Positions 42,181 through 50,894 of a DNA stretch of 64,000 nucleotides are shown one piece after another. The DNA is taken from NCBI GenBank assembly GCA_023205875.1, contig CP060768.1, positions 496,001 through 560,000 on the forward strand, given 5' to 3'. Position 1 is the stretch's first letter, and each line of letters opens with the position of its first letter. The DNA comes from Chloropicon primus (lineage: Eukaryota; Chlorophyta; Chloropicophyceae; Chloropicales; Chloropicaceae). A model generated the notes under the pieces. The model saw only the letters and a program-made list of their open reading frames with translations, was not told the DNA's origin and searched no databases. A program made the position numbers and the translations under genes.

Positions 42181-43401
42181 TTACACGTAAAGTTCTTCCT
42201 CGTTCATGTAGTAGCCCCGCTCGTACGCCCTCCCCAGCCTTCCCTTCCCGAAGGCGGGGGCGTCCACGTCCTCCACGCACTGGGCGTCCACCTCGTCCTC
42301 CCTCCACCCCATCTCCTCGGCCGGGGTCGTGTCAGCGGTCTCGCTGACGCCAATGACCCAGCCAGTAATTTTGCAGACCTTGGAGCCGTCGTTGCTATCG
42401 ACGACGTAGCTTTCGCACCGCTCCCCGCACACGTGGACTTTCCCCGAGCACTGGCAGATGTACACCCTGCTGTCCCTCCGGAGCTCCACCATCTCGCAGG
42501 TCTTCCCGTCGCAGTGATGGTCCGTCGCAGTGATGGTGGCAGGGTTGTCTCTCCTGAACCTCTCTATCAGCTCGCTCATGGTACTCTGCCTTCGAGGCTT
42601 CCTGGAGCCGCCGACGTAGTCGCACTCACTGCCCGCCCCCCTGCCTCCCGCTACGTCAAGCCCAGTCGAATTCCCGAAGGCCTCCCTGTCAGGACACGAG
42701 TCAAGCAGGTGCAAGTGCATCTGCTGGATGTGCTCCTTCATGAAGTCGTCGCATCCCGCCTGGCTATGACCAATGTCGCTCTTCGCCCTCTCAAAGTAGA
42801 TGTTCTTCCACGCGTTCGGCTCCCCATCGAGCATCATCTCGTCCCCGCTGAGGACTCCGCCGCCTCGATTCGGCCAGCGGAAGTCGTGCAAACGCTTCCA
42901 CAGCAGATCCTCGCAAGCCACCTTGCCTAGCAGCCTGTTCACCAACGAGCAACTGACCAAGTCCTTGGCACTCAGGTAGAGGAAAACCCGGAGAAGCACG
43001 CAGGACGGCAAGTCCGCGAGACCCGACGGCGACGACGACGCCAGTGACGAAGCTCCAGACGCGTCCGTGACCCCTTCCCCGTCCCTCCCCCTCGTCCGCC
43101 GTTTCTCGGGAACCAGGTCCAGGTTCTGTCTGGTCTCCCTCTCCCTCTCCCTCTTCCTTTTCCTCTTGCCCCTGTCCTCGTCCTTCCTCGTCGCGGCAGG
43201 TCCTCGGGCGTCCTCTTCCGACGAGTGGACATCGTCGAAGGCTCGCTCCAGCTCCGCCTCGAGCTCCAGCTCCGCCTCCCTCGTCGTCCGCTCGTTCATG
43301 TCTATGTCTTCGCCTCCCTCCTCAGCTGATGGCGGAGCGCGGGAGATCATCGAAATGCTTGATCGGGCATCAGCCTGCTGGTGCTGGCCTTGGGGGAACA
43401 T
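42181..43401 (-). CDS. F-box protein with a C-terminal Cys/His motif, SKIP31-like
   Basis: An intronless 406-aa protein. The N-terminal 120 residues are acidic then strongly basic (GKRKRKRERERE, a nuclear-localisation-like run). The F-box lies at about 133-175 (LADLPSCVLLRVFLYLSAKD, VNRLLGKVACEDLLWKRL). The C-terminal part holds HHCDGKTCEMVE, YICQCSGKVHVCGERCESYV and VCKITGWVIG, a Cys/His arrangement like that of plant SKIP31. Such proteins bind SKP1 in SCF ubiquitin ligases. The substrate is unknown. Confidence 0.72.
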   Translation of the reverse strand: MFPQGQHQQADARSSISMISRAPPSAEEGGEDIDMNERTTREAELELEAELERAFDDVHSSEEDARGPAATRKDEDRGKRKRKRERERETRQNLDLVPEKRRTRGRDGEGVTDASGASSLASSSPSGLADLPSCVLLRVFLYLSAKDLVSCSLVNRLLGKVACEDLLWKRLHDFRWPNRGGGVLSGDEMMLDGEPNAWKNIYFERAKSDIGHSQAGCDDFMKEHIQQMHLHLLDSCPDREAFGNSTGLDVAGGRGAGSECDYVGGSRKPRRQSTMSELIERFRRDNPATITATDHHCDGKTCEMVELRRDSRVYICQCSGKVHVCGERCESYVVDSNDGSKVCKITGWVIGVSETADTTPAEEMGWREDEVDAQCVEDVDAPAFGKGRLGRAYERGYYMNEEELYV

Positions 43402-43462
43402 GGGTTGGATTGGATGAATGAGGAGTAATGGATAGGATTACAATGGGATAGGATTTTACCAT

Positions 43463-46400
43463 TTACCTGTTGCTCTTCTTTCCTTTCTTGGCCCCCTTGG
43501 ACTTGACGACGTGGAGAAGACCCTTCTTCGCGTCCTTTCTCTTTGCCGCTCTCCTGTTCAGCATCTTGCGATCCATGGGCCAGTACGCGAAAGGCTCGAG
43601 CTTCTTGGTTCCCTTGGTCTTCACGATGGTCTTGCCCGAGGCGTGGGTCTTGGACGTGCGGTTGGTCTTCATGGTGGCGCCCGACTTGCTCGTTCTCGAA
43701 GTTCTGGCGGTTCTCCCGGATCGAACTGACCTCCGGTCATCCATTTCCTCGTCACTGCCACGCTCCCTCTTCTCATACTTGTCGTCCTTGATGATCAGCT
43801 TGCCGTCCTTCTTCCTCGTCTTGAACTGGATGTCGTCCTCAGAGTCCGAGTCGCCCCGAGAGGGCATGTTCCTGGCATTCATCTTCACCATCTCCCGGTT
43901 GTCCAAGAGGTTGGCCGGCTCGCTCGTACTGAGGTCGTTCAAGCCACCACCCGGGTCCCTCCTGGCCCTCTTGCGCACGGCCGTGCCGCTGCTGCGCACG
44001 GTGGTCGCCCCAAACTTGCTTGAGGTGACATTGTCCCCCATGTCGTTGGCCTCGTCCTCCATGTAGGTCCAGGTCGTGCGCTTTCCTGCAGTCTCCCTCG
44101 TCTTGACGCTGAAGCCGGCAACGGAGCCTTCCCTCTTCCGCTTCTCCTGTGACTTCTGCTTCCTGATGTGGCGAATAAGGGGCAGGTGCTCCTCTGGTAT
44201 GTATTTTGTCACCTCGTCGATGCCAAGAGTCCGGATGACCTTCTCCAGAATGTGCCTGATCTTGAGCCTGAACCTGTTCTTGGTGTCGTTGGCCCAAATC
44301 AGCAAGCTCTCGATGACCTTGGGCAGCTGGCCGTGAAGCGTGGCGCCGTCAATCGTGGTAACGTACATGCTCAGAAAGGCCAGGACGGACTTGACAACCT
44401 CGCGGCTCTTCGTCTTCAGCAGCATGGACACTGCGTTCTCAACGTCCATGACCACTTCGGGCCCGATCTCATCGCTATACTGGTAGACGAGCCTGGTGAG
44501 GGCCACGATGGTGGCGCTGATCATGTGAGGATGAGAAGCCACCAAGCCTCCCGCGACCACGTTGATGAAGCCCAGTGGCCCTGGTTCCAAAAGCGGGCCG
44601 TCGTTAACAGACTCGAGGCCCTTGAAGGAAGATGCAATGTCAGCCAAGAGGTCGAGCGCGGCCTTGTGCGTCTTGCTGTTCTTCTCTTTGGTGCACATCA
44701 CTATCTCTGTCACCATAGCTGTCATCGTCTCCTGGTCTTTCTCCTTGTCCTCCACCCTGCTGTCAATGATGGAAATCATGGCACGCACACAAAGAAGCCT
44801 GTTCTTCTTCGCGGGGGCGTAGCAAACCCCCTGCGCATTGGACAAGCTCTCTTGGATGCCCAAGATAGAAGTTGGCTTGAGGTCTCCCGACCTCTTGAGC
44901 ATGCAGAAAAGCAGCTTGTAGCTCTTCTTCTGGATTCCGCTATCCTTGTACACGATGGATACGTTCACGATACTGAGCAACTTCTCAAGAGCTTCCCTCT
45001 TCAATCCGGGAACAAGGGCCGCAGCAATGTCCATCAACATCCCTTGCTGCTCTATCGAAGCGTCTCTCATGCTCTTGTCCCCCTCCGACTGGATCGTCTG
45101 CAGAGAATTGGCCATTCTCTTGAGGATGTTCTTATAGAACCCATCCAGCGTCTCGCTGTCCGTGATCGTGCCAAAGGCCGCAATAGCGTCATAGATTTGG
45201 CCCCTCTCGCTTGGCCTCGATGAGACGAACAAGTTGAAGAGAAGGGGCAAAAAGTTCTTCGCAAACGAAGCTACAGCGTCCAGGTTGGCCTTCGCAAAAT
45301 CCTCGTCGTAAAACTCGGGAATCGGAAAGCTTTCATCGAAATCGAACTCGCTGCCCTCGCCAGACACACTCTGGCCATCAAACACGTCCTTGTTCTCCTG
45401 CGCTTCCCGAAGGACGGTCTGGTTCTGCTTCACAATGCAAGTGATGGCGTTACAAATGTAGTTCCGCAGATCCTCTCGGTTCTGCAGGGCGGCGCCCAGA
45501 GACCTCGCGAGAGACTTGAACCCAATCGCCGTGTCGGAGGACCACCTGCAAAAGGAGGGCAAGGTCTGCCAGATTTGGTGCTCCAAGGCTGCCAGCAAAA
45601 CGGCTCTCTCGACATCCTCGCCGGAGGACAGCTGTGACGCGTATTCGCCGACCTTCCTGGCCAAAGGCAGCAGAGTCTTGGACCAGAACTCCAGGGAAGC
45701 TCCGTGCACGTTCTTCTTCAGTATGAACACCAGCCAGGAGTTTGCCTCCGTGCCATTTTCCACGGCATCCTCGATGTTCAGAGGAATCGCGTCGAGAATG
45801 CACTCGGGGCCCAAAGCCCTCACTGCGTTCCCCACGCACTCCTGAATCGCCTCGGTCCATTCGTTCTCTGGCCCGGCGGCAAGGAGGCCCACCTCCTGCA
45901 GCATTGGCTTCATCAGGGCCCCGTGCTTGTCGCCAACGACCAGAGCAAGCTTGCTGATCAGCTGAAAGGCGCTATTCCAACTGTCCTGGTACGGCACGGT
46001 AAGCATGGCCTCCACTCCGGTGATGATACTGAGCACTGGGTTCTGTTTCTTGTGCCGAGCATCGCCGCTCTGAACGCAAATCAGCGCCTTCCTCACCGCT
46101 TCGTCGGTGATGCAAAGGTCCATGAGCTCAGACAGCACGCTTGATACCTTGATCCTGAAGACCTCAGAGTCTTTCCTTCGGAAGTAGTGCAAGCACTGGT
46201 GGAAGAGCCTCGGGATGCACTCCAGGCAGAGCTCGCTGTCCAGCCTGTTCAAGGCCCTGAACCCGGACAGGAGCATGTTCAGCGTGCTGCTGGCGATGTC
46301 CGAGTCCGCCATGAGATCCTCGATGATCAGCAACCTCTCGATAAGGTTCTGCAGCAACGTCGCAAGAGCCTGCGGCTTCATGGTGTAGGAGAGCTGGGAC

Positions 46401-47458
46401 GATTGGAAGAAACGCTCGAGGACCAGACTCGTGTGGTGGGCCAGGAGAACCTCCTTGAAGTCCAGCAGGCTGTCCAGCAGACCCAAGATGCTGAGAACCT
46501 CGGTGGGGTCCAAGTAGCCCACGATCTCTTTCAGGGCCCCAAGGACGTGGAACGTTCTCGTGGTCGCCAGCTGCAGCTTGTGCTCAAAAGTCTTCCTGGC
46601 CTCCTTTTTGCTCTTCTCCTTGTGGATGTTCTCGTAAGCCTTGGTCACTTCCACCAACTCCCTCACGCTCTGCTCCCCGAATTCGAAGACCATCCGGCTC
46701 GCGTGCTGCAGGCTCGGCGCGTTCCCCTTCCCCTTCTCCTTCCCCAAGCCCGGGACCTGCCCGAGCCCCTGGCCCATGCCCCTCACCACCTGGGAGAGTC
46801 CGGCCTGGGCTCTCTTCCTCACCTTTGGCCTCGGATCCGTCGAGAAGGACAGCAGGAGTCCGAACGCGGAGGACGCCTGAAGAAAGTTGGACGGGTCGTG
46901 AGCGCACAGCAGGGTCGACAGGCAGCCCACGCCAAACTTGGCGCACTGGGTCTGGCTCGAGCCCGTGCCAGTGTTCGCGCTCGTGCTAGGCTTCTCCGGC
47001 TGGTGCACCACCACCTTCGTCTCGAGCACCTTGCACACAACCTTGATGCTCCTCGCGAACTTCATCTGCACGGCTTGCATCTGCATCCTCGACGCGGCCT
47101 CCTCCAGAAGGTACAGCAAAGCAGCCTCGTCCTTGCTCCTCGCCTCGACTTCCATCGGGCTCCCCGCCCCGTCACCCGCCGCCGCTATCCCCTCCAGCGC
47201 GAGAACGAGAGCCGCGAACAGGGCCGCCGGCTTCGGCTCCATCTGCTTCACCTCCAAGGCCGCCACCATTGCCTTCAACATTGCACATATCCTCCTCGAC
47301 TCTCCCTGCACGGATCTCCCATGTCTCCTAAAGATATCCTCCACCATGCTCCTTCCTCCTTGGTCCCCCGCTCCCTCCGAAGCAAGGTTCCAGTCCACAC
47401 CACCCCATGGCCTCTCTCCCTCGCCAGCGAGCGCCGTCTTCAAGTCTCCGAGCTCCAT
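43463..47458 (-). CDS. RRP12: RRP12-like HEAT-repeat ribosome biogenesis protein
   Basis: An intronless 1331-aa protein from ATG 47458. Helical (HEAT/ARM) repeats fill most of it. Recognisable family blocks include KVRKRAQAGLSQVVRGMGQG near residue 215, a central NUC173-type domain, and the basic C-terminus with KKDGKLIIKDD and PFAYWPMDRKMLNRRAAKRK followed by Lys/Gly-rich sequence, as in yeast Rrp12 (PYAYIPLDP-LLNKR). Rrp12 travels with pre-40S and pre-60S particles and is needed for their export from the nucleus. The length fits (yeast 1228). It is the longest gene in the window. Divergent from the hydratase gene across a duplicated promoter region. Confidence 0.9.
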   Translation of the reverse strand: MELGDLKTALAGEGERPWGGVDWNLASEGAGDQGGRSMVEDIFRRHGRSVQGESRRICAMLKAMVAALEVKQMEPKPAALFAALVLALEGIAAAGDGAGSPMEVEARSKDEAALLYLLEEAASRMQMQAVQMKFARSIKVVCKVLETKVVVHQPEKPSTSANTGTGSSQTQCAKFGVGCLSTLLCAHDPSNFLQASSAFGLLLSFSTDPRPKVRKRAQAGLSQVVRGMGQGLGQVPGLGKEKGKGNAPSLQHASRMVFEFGEQSVRELVEVTKAYENIHKEKSKKEARKTFEHKLQLATTRTFHVLGALKEIVGYLDPTEVLSILGLLDSLLDFKEVLLAHHTSLVLERFFQSSQLSYTMKPQALATLLQNLIERLLIIEDLMADSDIASSTLNMLLSGFRALNRLDSELCLECIPRLFHQCLHYFRRKDSEVFRIKVSSVLSELMDLCITDEAVRKALICVQSGDARHKKQNPVLSIITGVEAMLTVPYQDSWNSAFQLISKLALVVGDKHGALMKPMLQEVGLLAAGPENEWTEAIQECVGNAVRALGPECILDAIPLNIEDAVENGTEANSWLVFILKKNVHGASLEFWSKTLLPLARKVGEYASQLSSGEDVERAVLLAALEHQIWQTLPSFCRWSSDTAIGFKSLARSLGAALQNREDLRNYICNAITCIVKQNQTVLREAQENKDVFDGQSVSGEGSEFDFDESFPIPEFYDEDFAKANLDAVASFAKNFLPLLFNLFVSSRPSERGQIYDAIAAFGTITDSETLDGFYKNILKRMANSLQTIQSEGDKSMRDASIEQQGMLMDIAAALVPGLKREALEKLLSIVNVSIVYKDSGIQKKSYKLLFCMLKRSGDLKPTSILGIQESLSNAQGVCYAPAKKNRLLCVRAMISIIDSRVEDKEKDQETMTAMVTEIVMCTKEKNSKTHKAALDLLADIASSFKGLESVNDGPLLEPGPLGFINVVAGGLVASHPHMISATIVALTRLVYQYSDEIGPEVVMDVENAVSMLLKTKSREVVKSVLAFLSMYVTTIDGATLHGQLPKVIESLLIWANDTKNRFRLKIRHILEKVIRTLGIDEVTKYIPEEHLPLIRHIRKQKSQEKRKREGSVAGFSVKTRETAGKRTTWTYMEDEANDMGDNVTSSKFGATTVRSSGTAVRKRARRDPGGGLNDLSTSEPANLLDNREMVKMNARNMPSRGDSDSEDDIQFKTRKKDGKLIIKDDKYEKRERGSDEEMDDRRSVRSGRTARTSRTSKSGATMKTNRTSKTHASGKTIVKTKGTKKLEPFAYWPMDRKMLNRRAAKRKDAKKGLLHVVKSKGAKKGKKSNR

Positions 47459-47550
47459 GCCCCCTCCGCTTCACCCTTCCTCTGCCTTGCCGAGCACAAA
47501 CCAAGGGATGCCTCAGCCGCCACGAGTCCAAACCCTTCGAATGACGGCTC

Positions 47551-47578
47551 GAACGAAAGCTATCGAGACGCTCTCTCG
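47551..47578 (-). repeat. promoter element, copy 10
   Basis: On the minus strand: CGAGAGAGCGTCTCGATAGC, then TTTCGTTC. It lies about 90 bp upstream of the RRP12 start. Confidence 0.65.
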
Positions 47579-47797
47579 CGTGATTTGATTCTCCTCCGCT
47601 TCTTCCGAACCCTTCGTCCCTTACGCGCGTCACAAAGTCAAGCCTCTCGCGACGTGCGCAGCAGCCTTGGTTCCAGACTTTGGGATCGCTGGCGGCGCCC
47701 TTGGGAGAGAGAGAGAGAGGGGAACGAGGCGACGACCGAACTTTGGGACGAGATTGAGGGCGGTGGAGGGGAGGTGGAGGGAAAGAGAGGGGTAAAA

Positions 47798-47843
47798 CGG
47801 GGTGGTGGGGCTCGCGGGCTTTCCATCGGTACCTTCGTGAACG
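47798..47843 (+). repeat. promoter element, copy 11 (right half best)
   Basis: It reads CTCGCGGGCTTTCCATCGGT, then ACCTTCGTGAACG; compare copy 5, CTCAAGACCTTTCCATCGAT, then ACCTTGGTTCACG. Confidence 0.6.
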
Positions 47844-47980
47844 AATTCGGCCCACTGGTTGAGGAGAAAGGGCGACGAAGGCTGCCTCGTGATAACGGAG
47901 GAGAGGAAGGGCATTGCGACGAGGGAAGAGAGGAATTGAAGGCGGTGGAGGGGAGAACGGGGGGGAGGGGAAGGGTGAAT

Positions 47981-48026
47981 CGGAGTGGTGCGACTCGTGG
48001 GCTTTCCATCGGTACATTCGTGGACG
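47981..48026 (+). repeat. promoter element, copy 12 (right half best)
   Basis: It reads CTCGTGGGCTTTCCATCGGT, then ACATTCGTGGACG. It is 183 bp from copy 11. Confidence 0.6.
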
Positions 48027-48094
48027 AATCCGGCCACCGCGTCACTCACTCTCGTTGAGGAGAGGGGGCGGTTGGTTGGTTGGGAAGGAAACTG

Positions 48095-49057
48095 ATGGTG
48101 CTGGGGTTGTTGGGCTTGCAGACGGTAACGCGGAGGACGACGACGGCACTGACGAGGCGCAGCGGGGCGTCATCACCCTGGGAGAGATTGTGGACGAGGA
48201 GCACGGCCACGGGGGCGAGGATGGAGGTGGAGTACGAGGTGAGGGGGGGAGGGGTGGGCGTGATAACCTTGAACGCGCCGGAGAGGAGAAACGCTTTTAC
48301 TGTGGGCATGGCGAGGAGTTGGAGGGAGCTCGTGGACAGGCTCGAGGGGGAGATCGAGGGGGCTGATGCGGAATCCGCGCCGCGGGCCTTGGTCCTCAGA
48401 GGCAGAGGTCTGTCCTTCTGCGCAGGGGGGGACCTGTCCATGCTGAGTGACATCGCGGAGAGCGAAAGGCTGGAGGAGAACGCCAGGACGCTCACCTCGT
48501 TGTACTCGAGCTTCCTGTCGATAAGGAGGCTCGGCATTCCGGTGGTGGCCGCGCTCCACGGCCACTGCGTCGGTGGGGGCGCGGGGATCGCCGTCGGGTG
48601 CGCGGACGTGAGGGTCTGCGCCAAGGACACCAAGCTGCGGTTCAACTTTCTGCGGGAGCTCGGGATAACGCCGGGCATGGGAACCACGAAGACGTTGCCC
48701 GACCTGCTGACGAAGGCCCACGCCACGAAACTTCTCTTGCAGCTGCCGAGCCAGGACGTGACGCCGGAGGAGCTGTGCCACCTTGGGCTGGTCGTCAAGG
48801 TAGCAGAGGACCGGGACTCTGCTTTTGAGGAGGCGCTGGGCGTGGCCGCGGAGCTTGCGAGGGCGAACCCTGTTGCGACGCGGAGCATGATCCGAACCCT
48901 CCGCAGCTCGAGGGATCAACTGGACCGACTGGAGGAGGTTCTCATGGAGGAGGGGCGACTTCAAGCCCAGGCATTCGCCTCTCCGGAGTCGAGAAAGGTA
49001 TTCAAACGCATAAGAAGCAGGATGCTGCAAGGGGTGCAGCCAAAGTCCAAACTGTAG
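48095..49057 (+). CDS. enoyl-CoA hydratase/isomerase family protein
   Basis: An intronless 320-aa protein. The leader (MVLGLLGLQTVTRRTTTALT, then RR-rich) looks like a mitochondrial presequence. The crotonase fold shows VITLNAPERRNAFTVGM, the first oxyanion-hole loop GLSFCAGGDLSML and the second HGHCVGGGAGIAVGCADVRV. FLRELGITPGMGTTKTLPDL carries a Glu at the first catalytic position of hydratases. The second catalytic Glu is not clearly present (SQDVTPEELCHLGLVVKV). Substrate cannot be named; isomerases and methylglutaconyl-CoA-type hydratases share this pattern. Confidence 0.82.
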   Translation: MVLGLLGLQTVTRRTTTALTRRSGASSPWERLWTRSTATGARMEVEYEVRGGGVGVITLNAPERRNAFTVGMARSWRELVDRLEGEIEGADAESAPRALVLRGRGLSFCAGGDLSMLSDIAESERLEENARTLTSLYSSFLSIRRLGIPVVAALHGHCVGGGAGIAVGCADVRVCAKDTKLRFNFLRELGITPGMGTTKTLPDLLTKAHATKLLLQLPSQDVTPEELCHLGLVVKVAEDRDSAFEEALGVAAELARANPVATRSMIRTLRSSRDQLDRLEEVLMEEGRLQAQAFASPESRKVFKRIRSRMLQGVQPKSKL

Positions 49058-49189
49058 AAGCGAGAGATAAGCAATGTCTGCGCGCAACGCTTTCATGAAG
49101 TGAAGTATGTACACAAAATAACAACTGCTGCTGCCGTGCTCTGCTTAGGGAACCCCCTCCCCCCTCCCCAAATACTCCTCGCTTCAGTC

Positions 49190-49889
49190 CTAGCACGTTT
49201 TGACCTGACTGATGAGCCACTTGATTCCGTCGTCCACCCCTTCCCCCGTGATGGCGGAGCACCCTTGAAGCCTCCAGGCCCTCTGGAGGTGGTTCGCCAG
49301 GTCGTTTAGGCCGACTTCCTTGGCCACTTGGGCTCCAGTCCCCGCGTGCCGAAGGTCCATCTTATTCGAAAATAGGAGCAACGGCTTCTTCTCCAGTTCT
49401 GAGTGCTTGACAACCCCGAGGAGAGCCTCCCGAGCCTCCGAAAAGCGGCGATGGTCCGCTGCATCCACGACGAACAGGATTCCCTGCACGTCCTCATAGT
49501 AACTGACACAAACACAGAGCCCAACGACAACAGTCAGTAAGGCAAAGGAGAGGAGCATAAGTCGTGTGCTGGTGAGAGAGACAGGAGCGAGGAAACCGGT
49601 TGTCTTACGTTTGCCAGAGCTCCCTGTAGCACTGTTGGCCAGACATATCCACTATGTTCAGCTTGAGGCCTTTCGAGAAAGGGGAATCCACCTTCTCCAC
49701 CTTGAACCCAATGGTCGGCTGGACGTTCAAGATGTCTCCCTCCTGCAGCTGCTCGGCGTCGCCACTGAAGCCCTGGATGGTCTTGGCCAGTGTCGTTTTC
49801 CCGCTGTTGTCAAGTCCCACCACCAAGAGGGTGGCTTTGGCCTTCTTCAACCGCATCGCGACCAGTAGTCGTCGCCACAGACGAACCAT
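49190..49889 (-). CDS. ARL6: ARL6/BBS3 small GTPase
   Basis: Exons 49889-49609 and 49502-49190 give 197 aa. The 106-nt intron has donor GTAAGA, acceptor tttgtgtcag, phase 2. The P-loop is GLDNSGKTT; switch I has QPTIGFKVEKV; switch II is DMSGQQCYRELWQTYY, where ARL6 has DMSGQGRYRNLWEHYY and most Arf proteins have GGQ. SNKMDLR is the guanine-specificity motif, and SAITGEGVDDGIKWL ends the domain. The MSGQ switch and WL-x-x-Q end are ARL6 marks. ARL6 recruits the BBSome to membranes for ciliary trafficking. Compared with human ARL6 there is an insert after the first helix (SGDAEQLQEGD) and the usual N-terminal Gly for myristoylation is absent (MVRLW). Confidence 0.87.
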
Positions 49890-50161
49890 AGCACCTCCCT
49901 TCGTTCCAAGACCTCGTTCGGGTATCTCAGCAATCTCTCGGACCCTCTCACTCTTGTTCTTCGCTCCCGTTGAGTTGTCGCCTGTGAGTGTGTCGGTGTG
50001 TGTGTGTGTGTGTGTGAGTGAGTGAGTGTGTTTGTCGCCTTCTCCTCTCTTCGTCTAGCCTTCACGTCATTGCCATCGCCATCATTGCCATCGCCATCAT
50101 TGCCATCGCCAACCACCATCTGTCCCGCGGGAGAGAACGAGCCTTGGCCTTGGCCTTGGAC

Positions 50162-50212
<51 letters not shown>

Positions 50213-50894
50213 GATGCTCTTGTCTGTTTCTCTTCTCTTGCGTTTACTTACCTTAATGGTGAGGAAGGACCTGCAAGCAGAACTTGTCCATGGGATGCAT
50301 GCACCTTGCAAACGAGGAACGGGTTCAAACCATCCCAATGCTCGCAAAAAAGGAACAAGGAACAAGGAAAAGAGGACCTCTCTTCTTCCCCTTCTTCGGC
50401 CTCTCTCTCCTCTTCTCTCTCTCTTGTATGGGTATGGGTATGGTATGGGTTTAGGTTTAGGTTTGCTTGGATATCTCCCGCGGTTTTTGTCCTTGAGGAT
50501 ATCACCGATCGATTGATTATCGATTGATTGAGGCAACGCAAGGCATCGACACAAGGCATCGCCGAAGAGAGCAACCAAGGAGGAGATTGCGCAACCTCTG
50601 GACCAAACCCAAGGCTTTGGCTTACCACACCACGGTGTGATAGAACAGGGAACGAAGCCAGCTTGACCTTGGCCTCCACAGGATACACGCACGCACGCAC
50701 ACACACGCACACACACACACATACTGAGAGCAAAGCAATAGAGGGTGGAGAGAGGGAGAGGTGGCCTTGGCTTGGCTTGGCTTGGCTTGACTTGTGTATC
50801 GTTGAAAGATCCCACCTTTGGAAGAGGACAAGAGAGCGACAAGAGAGCGGGTTTTGATCTTCTTCTTCCCTTGAGAAGGAAGGAAGGAAGGAAG
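49890..50894. promoter_or_regulatory. 1-kb divergent spacer, rich in simple repeats
   Basis: No gene is supported. It contains (GT)n at about 49998-50015, a cattgccatcgc triplication at 50070-50111, (AAAG)n at 50163-50205, three TTTAGG units at 50450-50468, gatcgattgattatcgattgattg at 50507-50530, and (CACG/CACA)n at 50688-50721. Confidence 0.6.

Larger units (their letters stand above)
47459..48094. promoter_or_regulatory. divergent spacer with a duplicated ~183-bp unit
   Basis: Two diverged tandem units (about 47700-47880 and 47883-48063) share ggcggtggagggga, the ctttccatcggtac motif and a gttgaggaga tail. Three copies of the promoter element are here. Open frames across both units on either strand are by-products of the duplication. 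Confidence 0.65.

Noticed and set aside
47328-48058. Repeated ESPR-like peptides in several frames
   Set aside because: They arise from the duplicated ~183-bp promoter unit, not from a gene.
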